A program made the position numbers and the translations under genes. This document shows positions 1 through 8,044 of a DNA stretch of 64,000 nt, piece by piece. The first letter of the stretch is position 1. Each line of letters starts with the position of its first letter. Source of the stretch: an uncultured Paracoccaceae bacterium (GTDB lineage Bacteria; Pseudomonadota; Alphaproteobacteria; Rhodobacterales; Rhodobacteraceae); the NCBI GenBank assembly GCA_947495795.1, contig CANMAI010000009.1, forward strand, positions 124,001 through 188,000, read 5' to 3'. The notes under the pieces were generated by a model. It saw only the letters and a list, made by a program, of their open reading frames with translations. It was not told the DNA's origin and ran no database searches.

Positions 1-81
1 CAGCGCAACAGCCCGCAGCGAGTTTGCCCATATGATGGCCAGCATCACGGCAATCGAGGGCGGTTTTCGCGTGCGGGTCAT
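1..81 (-). CDS. N-terminal fragment of a membrane protein, possibly VanZ-like
   Basis: An open frame begins with ATG at 81 and reads leftward out of the window for 27 codons. It starts MTRTRKPPS, followed by a hydrophobic stretch (IAVMLAIIWANSL). A basic N-terminus followed by a hydrophobic helix containing 'WANSL' resembles the first helix of VanZ-family proteins, but 27 residues cannot settle a family. The gene would be transcribed away from the tRNA. It could also be an unrelated inner-membrane protein. Confidence 0.35.
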   Translation of the reverse strand, partial: MTRTRKPPSIAVMLAIIWANSLRAVAL

Positions 82-194
82 GCGGTCTTTCGCAAAAACA
101 GCGCTCCATCACACACGGGATGCCATCCGCTCTGTGGCAGCTCAGCGCTCTTTGCCGAAGTAGAACAGCGCATCAAAACCTGATTTTGAAGAAA

Positions 195-271
195 TGGTAC
201 CAGCTCCCCGGCTCGAACGGGGGACCTCTTGATCCACAATCAAGCGCTCTAACCTACTGAGCTAAGCCGGC
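195..271 (-). tRNA. tRNA-His (anticodon GTG)
   Basis: Read on the minus strand, the sequence folds into a complete cloverleaf. The acceptor arms are GCCGGCT and AGCTGGT, the D arm is GCTC/GAGC, the anticodon stem is CTTGA/TCAAG around loop TTGTGGA (anticodon GTG), and the T stem is CCCCG/CGGGG around TTCGAGC. The discriminator is A73 and CCA is encoded. The base before G1 is T, so the extra G-1 found in almost all histidine tRNAs is not encoded. Loss of G-1 together with A73 is known from a clade of alphaproteobacteria that includes Rhodobacterales, which supports the taxonomic placement. Confidence 0.95.
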
Positions 272-376
272 ACCGTAGCCGGGGAGATACCGCCTCACCC
301 CAATGATTGCAAGCCCCAGATCGCTTGATCTTTGCGTTCTGTGGGGCTAGTCGAAAGGCGAAACGAGGAGGCTCGG

Positions 377-556
377 ATGGGTATCAATACAGAGAACGAT
401 CAGGAAACAGAGCTTCAGATCGGCCCCACGACAGAGGGCATGGTGCGCCTTTACGTAAAGGGGCAGGGCGTTGATCTGCCGATGGATTTTGAGCCTGAGG
501 AAGCCGAAGAAATAGCAGAGGAGTTGCGCGCCGCCGCTGCCAGAGCACGTAAGTAA
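377..556 (+). CDS. small acidic conserved protein (DUF6324-like)
   Basis: This 59-residue protein starts MGINTENDQE and ends in an acidic helix rich in Glu and Ala, followed by a basic tail. A strong AGGAGG Shine-Dalgarno lies at 366-371, just upstream of ATG 377; this argues against the longer in-frame GTG at 332. I recall near-identical short proteins in Rhodobacteraceae called DUF6324; their function is unknown. It is a single-gene unit convergent with mmcB. It has no membrane segment or signal peptide, so it is presumably cytoplasmic. Confidence 0.65.
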   Translation: MGINTENDQETELQIGPTTEGMVRLYVKGQGVDLPMDFEPEEAEEIAEELRAAAARARK

Positions 557-604
557 AGCCGCAAGGTCTTTGGACCGCTCGTTCCTTCCCCTGCAGTACC
601 CGCT

Positions 605-1066
605 TCAGATCCCCAATTCGGCAACACCTGGATCAAGCAACTGGCCAAGCCGCATCGAAGCTGTCCGCCCGACCTTCAGGGTCAGGGCCTTGCGCCGGGC
701 CGCCGCCAGCTTTTCCAGCGGAGCCTCACGAATGACCTCTGCATCGTACCCATCGGCTAAAATCACGCCGGTCTCCTCTGGAAGAAGCTCCAGCGGAAAA
801 TTCGCATCTACAGCCCAGAAAAACCGGTCGCACCACTCAAGATAACCGCCCCATTTATGATCCGATTGAAAATCCGCACGGCTTGATTTGCACTCCACAA
901 CCCAGATCTCTCCTGTCCTGTCGAGTGCCAGGACGTCCACCCGCAACCCCCTGCTTGGCATAAATTCCGTCAGGCAGGCATGCCCAATGCGGCTCAGATG
1001 ACGGCAGACACCGCGGGCAAGGATCTGGCCGGGCAACAGAGTGGGTGTAGCAAGAACTGTCTTCAT
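605..1066 (-). CDS. mmcB: MmcB-family DNA repair protein (PD-(D/E)XK nuclease fold)
   Basis: This 153-residue protein matches the MmcB family (COG5321 as recalled), which in Caulobacter belongs to the SOS-inducible mutagenesis genes. The nuclease core is visible: RVDVLAL gives an Asp near 44, and VVECKSS gives Glu58 and Lys60, preceded by a Glu near 34. The family signature WGGYLEWCDRF follows at about 72. ATG 1066 is preferred over an upstream TTG at 1084. The gene lies 33 bases after the glycosyltransferase start region's opposite end, on the same strand, and could be co-transcribed. The exact nuclease substrate is not established. Confidence 0.8.
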   Translation of the reverse strand: MKTVLATPTLLPGQILARGVCRHLSRIGHACLTEFMPSRGLRVDVLALDRTGEIWVVECKSSRADFQSDHKWGGYLEWCDRFFWAVDANFPLELLPEETGVILADGYDAEVIREAPLEKLAAARRKALTLKVGRTASMRLGQLLDPGVAELGI

Positions 1067-1099
1067 ACAGGCCAGTATGAACAATAGGAGAACATCTGG

Positions 1100-3442
1100 T
1101 CAAGCGCCCTGCTGCTCCCGCCCATTTTCAAAGTACTGAGTTCCGGTAACGAGGCCAAGCTGTTCCAGCCTGAGCCGGTAGCGCGTAGCCTGCGCCTCCA
1201 TACTGTATTCACTCTGCATCAGCTTTCGCCCGTGCCGCGCGCGTGCCAGCGCGGCCTCCGGGTTCTCTTTCACCCAAAGAAGGCTCTCGACAAGGGCATC
1301 ACCGTCAATCTCGGCCCATCTCGCGCCTGATGTTGGCAAGATGGAATGCTGGCGAGGCACGCGCCGCAGACGGTAGGGCACAGGTATGCAAGTGTTCTCC
1401 GTACAGAAATCCCGCGTGCCCGAGTAATCTGTTACAATCGTCGGACGGCCCAGCTTCAGGGCATAGGCCGGAAGATAGCCAAAGCCTTCAGCTCGGTGTG
1501 AAGAGATCAAGGCATCCGCGCTTGCGATTAGCTTCAAAAGCTGTGGAAAGGTGCAGTATCGGCAAACGGGCCTGATACGCGGGTCTTCTGCCGCAATCGC
1601 CGCGATCTCGGCCATCTGCCCTTCAGGATCGCCCCAATGCTCCTGCGCGACGGGTGTGGATTTGATGATCAGTTCGACGTCGTGCCGTTCCGGGCCAAAG
1701 GCTTGGCGGAATGCGCGCACTGCCGCCAGAGGATTTTTGCGAGATACGGAGGAGTTGGCGTCAAACGCCACCACAAACCGCGTCACACCAGCCTTTTTCT
1801 TCAGGTCCGCAGGCAAAGCTTCTGTTGCCACGTCAGGCACATCAATGCCCTTTCGCATCAGAATCACCCGGCCCGAAAATGCAGGCTGATAGATCTTTTG
1901 AAGAAAGGCCGAAGGCACCCAGATCTCATCCAGCATATCAAGGGCCAACCGATGTGCCTGAGGTATCCTGTCCAACTCCCAAAGCAGAAACCCGATCTGA
2001 TAGGCAGGCCGATGGCGATAGGCTTCGAAAATCGTAAGCGGTATCCGATCAGCGTTGACGTGGTGGAGGGCGACATCTCTGGTCAACAACTCGGGATTTG
2101 CCGTTGCGAGTGTGGGCAGCGATGTTGTGGACGATCCGTCAACTGGGCAAAGCTCTGCCGGTAGCCCACAGGATTTCAGAGCTTGCATGCTCATCCACAT
2201 GTTCTTGCCAAGCCCCGTGCCATCTGATGCAAATCCGTGAACGGATATACGATTTGTGTGGCGCTCGCCCCGGTCCGCTGGGCGTGCCGGGTGCCCCTCC
2301 GGAAGCAATCGCTCAACAACCTCCCGCCAAGCTGATCGTCGCCACGGCGCACGGAATGCCTCTGTGCTCTGCATCCGCGTACGGAGCGCAAAGAGAACCA
2401 CAGCCTCAAGCTCCGTCAGGTTGCCGTCATCTCCGGCCAAATGCCTATCAAGACCGGAAGACCCATCGGTATCAACGCCTGCGAGCCTTCTCTGCACGCG
2501 CAAAACATCAGAATTACCGGTTTGAGGTTCAGTGGCTCTGGTGAAGGCTTGTCTTGCCAGCTTGGCCAGTCCGATCATCCGCAGATGCTGTCCTAGCCGC
2601 GTAGATGATGGATCATCCGGGTCGGGCGCAATACATGCTCTGATGGCTCTGGAGGCATCTATGTCTTCAAGGCGGATATTCGCAAGCATCCGCTCCATTC
2701 GCGTGCGTCCGATGGCGTTTGCGATATACATGCAACGTCTCAAGTCTCTGTAAAGCAGAGAAAAATACTCCGTTTCCGCCTCGTCACACGTTTTCTCAAG
2801 GGCGTCTATCGCGCGGTTAATATGCCCCTCACTCAGCCGCAGTCCTTCCGGTCTTGTCGAGAGTATCTGCTGGAAAGCCTGCTCCTCTGCACGTGATCCT
2901 TGAACGGGCGTTGGCCACTTTCCGGTAAGCGCCGCAATCACGCGCGATGGATCCGGCTTTGCTCCAACTGCGCAAATGCGGTTGCCAAAGCGAAGCCGCA
3001 ATGTGCTCTCCAATGCCCATTCCGCAATGCCAGCAGCGCTAAACCGGAACGGAGATCGTACAAGCACAACCGGCCCGGGCTGGCGAAGCAGGCGCCAGAG
3101 GTGGGAAAGACGCCAAAGGTGCGTGCGAAGCCGCCGCAAGCCGGATGCTTGAGCCAGCCCCGGCGGCCGCGTGACACTGCGAAGATAGATCACAAGGCCC
3201 GCATCAGCCCCCGTGCGCGAGAGGTCAGGGCCAAGATACTCCTGGCAAAAGATGCGCGGCCCGTAGCCCACAAAAAGAGACCTCAAGCCAATGGAACCTG
3301 CCATCGCCGAGATCTGGGCGGCATGGCGGGGAAACTCCGCGCCCGTCATCGAAAAACTGCCGACCAGCCAGATCGCACGCAACCGGCGGCAAGTTGCATT
3401 GGGTTTGGCGCGCGCTGGCTTGTTGAATCGCAAGAGGAACAT
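1100..3442 (-). CDS. large glycosyltransferase with C-terminal GT4 domain
   Basis: About 780 residues. The C-terminal half (about 390-765) is a GT-B fold group 1 (GT4) transferase. It carries a phosphate-binding stretch near 555 (FDANSSVSRKNP), the acidic motif AEGFGYLPA near 658 and a nucleotide-contacting segment TIVTDYSGTRD near 678. The N-terminal half is Arg/Ala-rich and has no motif I recognise; it may be a second, degenerate transferase or a scaffold. The likely role is sugar transfer in surface polysaccharide synthesis, but donor and acceptor are unknown. The start is uncertain: GGAG lies upstream, with a GTG at 3448 and ATG at 3442 both usable. No other polysaccharide gene adjoins it. 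Confidence 0.75.
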   Translation of the reverse strand: MFLLRFNKPARAKPNATCRRLRAIWLVGSFSMTGAEFPRHAAQISAMAGSIGLRSLFVGYGPRIFCQEYLGPDLSRTGADAGLVIYLRSVTRPPGLAQASGLRRLRTHLWRLSHLWRLLRQPGPVVLVRSPFRFSAAGIAEWALESTLRLRFGNRICAVGAKPDPSRVIAALTGKWPTPVQGSRAEEQAFQQILSTRPEGLRLSEGHINRAIDALEKTCDEAETEYFSLLYRDLRRCMYIANAIGRTRMERMLANIRLEDIDASRAIRACIAPDPDDPSSTRLGQHLRMIGLAKLARQAFTRATEPQTGNSDVLRVQRRLAGVDTDGSSGLDRHLAGDDGNLTELEAVVLFALRTRMQSTEAFRAPWRRSAWREVVERLLPEGHPARPADRGERHTNRISVHGFASDGTGLGKNMWMSMQALKSCGLPAELCPVDGSSTTSLPTLATANPELLTRDVALHHVNADRIPLTIFEAYRHRPAYQIGFLLWELDRIPQAHRLALDMLDEIWVPSAFLQKIYQPAFSGRVILMRKGIDVPDVATEALPADLKKKAGVTRFVVAFDANSSVSRKNPLAAVRAFRQAFGPERHDVELIIKSTPVAQEHWGDPEGQMAEIAAIAAEDPRIRPVCRYCTFPQLLKLIASADALISSHRAEGFGYLPAYALKLGRPTIVTDYSGTRDFCTENTCIPVPYRLRRVPRQHSILPTSGARWAEIDGDALVESLLWVKENPEAALARARHGRKLMQSEYSMEAQATRYRLRLEQLGLVTGTQYFENGREQQGA

Positions 3443-3529
3443 ATGCACACGATGCTCCAAAACCGGTTAATACCGCCTTTATCTTACCTGCCAGCACGAA
3501 GCCCCTTTCAAATCTATCCTTTAATACCT

Positions 3530-3705
3530 AACTTGTTTCTCGGCGGGTGCTGCTCTTCTCGTGACGAGGACAACATCCTAGTGGCCTTAATTTTTCTTGA
3601 GGGAGCTGGCTCTGTGACTGGCCCTGGCCTATCGCACCTGGCGCCCACCTGGTTTTCCAGGCTCTCAAGGATAAGATCCCTCGACGGTTGCTGCGGGCCC
3701 GCCAC
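3530..3705 (+). ncRNA. ssrS: probable 6S RNA (SsrS)
   Basis: The 299-base gap upstream of the cyclo-ligase holds a long interrupted hairpin. A terminal stem GGCGGG (3542-3547) pairs with CCCGCC (3698-3703). After a large unpaired region, an apical stem CTTGAG (3596-3601) pairs with CTCAAG (3664-3669) and continues with AGC/GCT and TGG/CCA. A GC-rich outer stem, a central bubble and a long apical stem form the 6S RNA architecture, and 6S is linked to the 5-formyltetrahydrofolate cyclo-ligase gene in many proteobacteria. 6S RNA binds sigma70-RNA polymerase and dampens transcription in stationary phase. Ends are estimated by eye. Confidence 0.68.
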
Positions 3706-3741
3706 CTTGCACCCTGTTTTTCGCCGTGCAAACTTCCCCGC

Positions 3742-4311
3742 ATGAACACCGGTGAAAGCATAAAGGGCCAGAAGGCTGCGTGTCGCAAAGCCGCCTACAC
3801 AGTTCGCAAGGCAGCGCATGGCTTGGGTGAACAGGCCGAAGCTAACCGCAGGCTGCTCTGCCATCTCCGCGCGCTGGCATGTGTGGACGTCATCTCCGGT
3901 TACATGCCCATCCGCACCGAGATAAACCCGCTGCCCGTAATGCGGGCGCTTGTGGAAGAGGGCTACCGTGTGTGCCTGCCCGTGGTGGTGGGCGCGGGCC
4001 TTCCCCTTGTGTTTCGGGCCTGGATGCCCGGCTGCAAGATGGTGGAAGGTGCGTTTGGGGCCTTGGTTCCCGAAGCCGATATGCAACTGAAGCCCGAGGC
4101 GCTCATCACGCCTCTGCTGGCTTTCGACCAAAGCGGGTATCGCCTTGGCTATGGCGGCGGCTTTTACGATCGAACACTCGCTCTTCTCGGCCAAGAGCGA
4201 CGGGTCTACGCCATCGGCTTTGCCTACGATGCCCAGAGGTTAGAAAGCGTACCGCGTGAAGCGACAGACCAGCGCCTCGATGCCATTATTACGGAGAAAG
4301 CGACATACTGA
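3742..4311 (+). CDS. 5-formyltetrahydrofolate cyclo-ligase
   Basis: This 189-residue enzyme uses ATP to convert 5-formyl-THF into 5,10-methenyl-THF, recovering stored folate. The family motif GYGGGFYDR sits at 136-144, and the N-terminal basic stretch (QKAACRKAAYTVR) is where the family binds ATP phosphates. Length and motif order are normal. ATG 3742 is the first start that gives a family-like N-terminus. Its position directly after the 6S RNA candidate suggests that both may be read from one transcript, as seen in other proteobacteria. Confidence 0.92.
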   Translation: MNTGESIKGQKAACRKAAYTVRKAAHGLGEQAEANRRLLCHLRALACVDVISGYMPIRTEINPLPVMRALVEEGYRVCLPVVVGAGLPLVFRAWMPGCKMVEGAFGALVPEADMQLKPEALITPLLAFDQSGYRLGYGGGFYDRTLALLGQERRVYAIGFAYDAQRLESVPREATDQRLDAIITEKATY

Positions 4312-4389
4312 GCGGTGCCTGCGATCAAAATATCGCCTCCTCCTCCATCGCGACTTGTAAATAGCGCCTGCTGGCTCTAGCAGTCCTGC

Positions 4390-5208
4390 ATGAAATTACT
4401 CTTTCTCGGCGATATTGTCGGCCGTTCCGGCCGCGCCGCTCTTGTGGAACGGCTGCCTGAACTTCGAAAGCAATGGTCTCTCGATTTCGTCGTGGTGAAC
4501 GGCGAGAATGCTTCCGCCGGGATGGGGCTATCCGGCGCACATGCAAAACTGCTGCTCGATGCTGGTGTCGATTGCCTCACATTGGGCGATCATGCCTTCG
4601 ATCAGCGTGACATGATGGGCTTTATCGAGCAGGAGCAGCGGGTAATCCGCCCACTCAATTTCGCCAAAACAGCGCCGGGCAAAGGATCGCGGCTTTTCAC
4701 CACCGCACGCGGGGCGAAGGTTCTTGTGGTTCAGGTCCTCGGTCAGGTTTTCATGAAGCGCGCCTATGATGATCCGTTCAGCGCGGTTGATCGGGGGTTG
4801 AAAACGGCCCCAATCGGCGGCTTGGCCTCCGCCGTGATCGTCGATTTTCATACCGAGGCCACATCCGAGAAAATGGCGATGGGCCACTGGTGCGACGGGC
4901 GGGCAACACTCGTTGTGGGCACCCATACCCATGTGCCGACATCCGATGCGCAGGTCCTGCCGGGCGGCACAGCTTACATGACGGATGCAGGCATGTGCGG
5001 CGATTACAATTCGGTCATCGGTATGGATAAGGCCGAGCCGATGAACCGCTTTATCACCGGCATGCCGAAAGGCCGCTTCACACCCGCAACAGGAGAGGCA
5101 ACCCTTTCTGGCATCTATGTGGAAAGTAATGACAGAACAGGCCTGGCGGAGCGCGTGGTTCCGGTGCGGGTTGGTGGCAGGCTCTCGGAAAGCGGCCCGA
5201 ACCTGTGA
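4390..5208 (+). CDS. YmdB/TIGR00282-family metallophosphoesterase
   Basis: A 272-residue calcineurin-like phosphoesterase. Metal ligands typical of the family are visible: Asp8 in FLGDIVGR, the asparagine/glutamate motif VVNGENASAG near 36, GDHAFD near 66, FHTEATSEK near 151 and the double-histidine GTHTHVPTSD near 176. Characterised relatives (B. subtilis YmdB) hydrolyse 2',3'-cyclic nucleotides and affect RNA turnover and biofilm formation; the same activity is inferred here. The stop overlaps the GTG start of the following transporter by four bases, so the two are co-transcribed. Confidence 0.88.
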   Translation: MKLLFLGDIVGRSGRAALVERLPELRKQWSLDFVVVNGENASAGMGLSGAHAKLLLDAGVDCLTLGDHAFDQRDMMGFIEQEQRVIRPLNFAKTAPGKGSRLFTTARGAKVLVVQVLGQVFMKRAYDDPFSAVDRGLKTAPIGGLASAVIVDFHTEATSEKMAMGHWCDGRATLVVGTHTHVPTSDAQVLPGGTAYMTDAGMCGDYNSVIGMDKAEPMNRFITGMPKGRFTPATGEATLSGIYVESNDRTGLAERVVPVRVGGRLSESGPNL

Positions 5209-6110
5209 ACAAGGCCTTCCTCCTGCTGATCCTCTTCACAATCGGCCTCGCATGGGGGCTGACAGTTCCGCTCAACCGCATCGCCGTTCTAGGCGGGTAC
5301 AAGCCCTACGGCCTGATCGCATGGCAGACGGGTATCGGTGTTGTGGTCCTTTCCGCCACGTTGCTCCTTCGCCAGCAATCGTTTCCCGGCATTCGCCAGC
5401 ATCTCAAGCTCTTTCTTGTGGTCGGGCTCCTCGGCACGCTTCTGCCAAACAGCTTTTCCTATCTCGCGGCGGGTCACCTTCCCGGCGGTATTCTCGCGAT
5501 CGTCATAGCTCTGGTCCCGATGTTTGCCATGCCGATAGCGGCGATGCTTGGGCTGGACAGGTTTGAATGGCAGCGCAGCATTGGCCTTGCACTCGGAGCC
5601 GGTGCAGTGGCGCTCCTCTTTGGGCCATCGGCGGGCCTTCCGCCTGAAACCGCCCTTATCTGGATCGCCATCGCGCTGATCGCGCCCTTCTGCTACGCGC
5701 TGGAGGGCAACTACCTTTCCTGGCGTGGCGAAACCGGTATAGATCCCGTCGCAACCCTCTGGGGTGCAAGCCTTCTGGCCGCCGCCCTTTCCATTCCGCT
5801 TGCCTTCGGCACGGGGCAGGCCATCTCTCCTTTCAAGCCATGGGGGCCGCCGGAATGGGCGATCCTCGGCATCGGTCTCTGTCACTCCTTTGCCTATGTC
5901 GGATATATCTGGATGATCGGGCGCGCCGGTTCCGTCTTTGCATCGCAAGTGGCTTACACCGTTACGGGTACGGGCGTTCTCTGGTCTATGCTTCTTCTGG
6001 GCGAGCGGTACAGCAGTACGATCTGGATCGCACTGTTCCTCATGCTTGCGGGCCTCTCTCTCGTGCAGCCGCGGGTAGGCAGGAGCGTTCTGCGTAAACC
6101 CTCCGTGTAG
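5205..6110 (+). CDS. DMT/EamA-family transporter
   Basis: A 301-residue polytopic membrane protein with about ten hydrophobic helices arranged as two EamA repeats. Its opening AWGLTVPLNRIAV and its final helices are typical of the drug/metabolite transporter superfamily. The GTG start shares GTGA with the stop of the phosphoesterase gene. Substrate cannot be read from sequence. A second, distinct DMT gene lies at 60.0 kb. Confidence 0.85.
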   Translation: MNKAFLLLILFTIGLAWGLTVPLNRIAVLGGYKPYGLIAWQTGIGVVVLSATLLLRQQSFPGIRQHLKLFLVVGLLGTLLPNSFSYLAAGHLPGGILAIVIALVPMFAMPIAAMLGLDRFEWQRSIGLALGAGAVALLFGPSAGLPPETALIWIAIALIAPFCYALEGNYLSWRGETGIDPVATLWGASLLAAALSIPLAFGTGQAISPFKPWGPPEWAILGIGLCHSFAYVGYIWMIGRAGSVFASQVAYTVTGTGVLWSMLLLGERYSSTIWIALFLMLAGLSLVQPRVGRSVLRKPSV

Positions 6111-6188
6111 AAGACGCTTGAGGCGCCTCGCGCTATGCGCCATGCTTGATCTCAAAGCCAACGACGGCCAAAGGACCAGTGACCGTTC

Positions 6189-7970
6189 GTGATTGACCTT
6201 ATCCCCTTTGCCCATGCAGAAGCCGTACTCACTCTGGCAGTTGTGCTGGCTATGCTGGTGCTTTTCGTACGGGAAACCTATCCCACGGAAGTGGTTGCGC
6301 TGATCGGGGCGGCCATCCTGATCGTCACCGGCGTGATTGATACACCGGCCCTCCTCTCTGTCTTTTCCAACCCCGCACCCTGGACAATCGCGGCCATGTT
6401 CGTGATTTCCGGCGCATTGGTGCGCACTGGCGCTCTCACAGGGCTGACGGAGATTGTCGGCCGCCACGCAGCCGAGCGGCCCGCGCTTGTTCTGGGTGGC
6501 TTTGCGGCTCTGACCGTTGCGGCCTCTGCTTTCATGAACAACACACCTGTTGTGGTGATGCTCATCCCGATCGCCGTGCAACTCGCCAAATCACTGAACA
6601 TATCGGTCTCGAAACTGCTGATCCCGCTCTCCTATGCTGCCATTCTCGGCGGCATCTGCACACTCATCGGCACCTCGACAAACCTTCTGGTCGATGGCGT
6701 CGCCCGCCAGAACGGCCTTGCCCCCTTCACCCTCTTCGAGGTCACGCCCCTCGGCCTCTGCCTAGTGATCTACGGCCTGATCTATCTGCGCATCTTCGCA
6801 CCTCGCCTGCTACCCGACAGGGAAACCATGGCCGACCTTCTCTCGGACAGGAAAAACATGCGCTACTTTACGGAAGTCGCCGTGCCCGAAGGCTCTCCCC
6901 TCGTGGGCGAGCTTGTGTTTGGCGTCCCGCTTTTCCAGCGCTCGGGCATCCGGGTAATCGATGTGCTGCGGGGTGACGAATCCCTCCGTCGCCGCTTCCC
7001 GGACGTCACACTCGAAAAGGGCGACCGTGTCGTGCTGCGCACGGAGGTGGGCGAACTTCTGGGCTTGAAAGAGTCGGGCGATGTAAACATGGTCGATGCA
7101 CTGGCCTCTCGCTCGACCACGACGGTCGAGGCCCTTATCTCGCCGGGATGCCGCATGATCGGCCGTTCCCTCGGCGCCTTGCGCCTTCGCCGCCGCTACG
7201 GGGTCTACCCGCTTGCCGTGCATCGCAAGAACCAGAATATTGGCCGCCAGCTGGATGATGTAGTAGTACGTGTGGGCGATACCCTCCTTCTGGAAGGCGC
7301 GCCGGAGGATATTCGCAGGCTGGCGCTCGATATGGATCTCGGGGATATCACGGAGCCCACAGCCCGCTCCTACCGCCGGGCGCATGCCCCCCTCGTTCTC
7401 ACTATTCTCGCCGGTATCGTCCTCTTTGCAGCGGCCGGGATTGCTTCGATCTTCACGCTCGCGTTTCTGGGCGTGGTTCTGGTGCTGGCTGCCAGATGCA
7501 TCGATGCGGATGAGGCTTTCAACTTCGTTGACGGTCACCTTCTTGTCCTGATCTTCGCGATGCTCACAATCGGTATCGGGCTGGAGCAATCGGGCGCAGT
7601 GGAACTGATCGCAACCGCCCTCGCTCCCGTCCTCTCGGTTCTTCCAGCACCCCTGCTGGTTTGGGCAATCTATCTTCTTACATCGGTTCTCACAGAGCTT
7701 GTTTCCAACAACGCGGTGGCCGTGGTGGTAACGCCCGTCGCCATCGGCATCGCCACCGCATTGGGGGTGGATCCACGGCCACTTGTCGTGGCTGTCATGG
7801 TCGCGGCATCCGCCAGTTTCGCCACGCCGATCGGATATCAGACAAACACACTGGTCTATGGCCCGGGCGGGTACAGGTTCACGGATTTCATGGTGATCGG
7901 TATTCCCCTCAATCTCACCGTAGGGTTGCTGGCCAGCCTGCTCATACCACTGTTCTGGCCCCTTACCTGA
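6189..7970 (+). CDS. SLC13-family anion permease with two RCK-C domains
   Basis: 593 residues from a GTG start. Hydrophobic helices fill about 1-205, and the signature AASAFMNNTPVVVM (near 115) is typical of the divalent-anion:Na+ symporter/SLC13-ArsB fold. A soluble middle (about 215-395) contains two TrkA-C (RCK-C) modules, each ending near a GD.V.L.G pattern. A second helical bundle follows with the mirror motif LTELVSNNAVAVVV near 505. Proteins of this build carry sulfate or other dicarboxylate-like anions, sometimes under nucleotide control through RCK-C; the substrate here is not determined. The gene is convergent with the histidine kinase. Confidence 0.87.
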   Translation: MIDLIPFAHAEAVLTLAVVLAMLVLFVRETYPTEVVALIGAAILIVTGVIDTPALLSVFSNPAPWTIAAMFVISGALVRTGALTGLTEIVGRHAAERPALVLGGFAALTVAASAFMNNTPVVVMLIPIAVQLAKSLNISVSKLLIPLSYAAILGGICTLIGTSTNLLVDGVARQNGLAPFTLFEVTPLGLCLVIYGLIYLRIFAPRLLPDRETMADLLSDRKNMRYFTEVAVPEGSPLVGELVFGVPLFQRSGIRVIDVLRGDESLRRRFPDVTLEKGDRVVLRTEVGELLGLKESGDVNMVDALASRSTTTVEALISPGCRMIGRSLGALRLRRRYGVYPLAVHRKNQNIGRQLDDVVVRVGDTLLLEGAPEDIRRLALDMDLGDITEPTARSYRRAHAPLVLTILAGIVLFAAAGIASIFTLAFLGVVLVLAARCIDADEAFNFVDGHLLVLIFAMLTIGIGLEQSGAVELIATALAPVLSVLPAPLLVWAIYLLTSVLTELVSNNAVAVVVTPVAIGIATALGVDPRPLVVAVMVAASASFATPIGYQTNTLVYGPGGYRFTDFMVIGIPLNLTVGLLASLLIPLFWPLT

Positions 7971-8044
7971 GTGCAGGCTGTCCGGGTTTTGTCTGCGCCT
8001 TGAAAGGGGCTGCGGTGCATCATTGCGCACCACCATCACGCTGC

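Noticed and set aside
5289-6581. 430-residue antisense frame across the DMT and SLC13 genes
   Set aside because: It is the complement of two well-supported genes, is Arg/His/Gly-rich without domains, and has no ribosome binding site.
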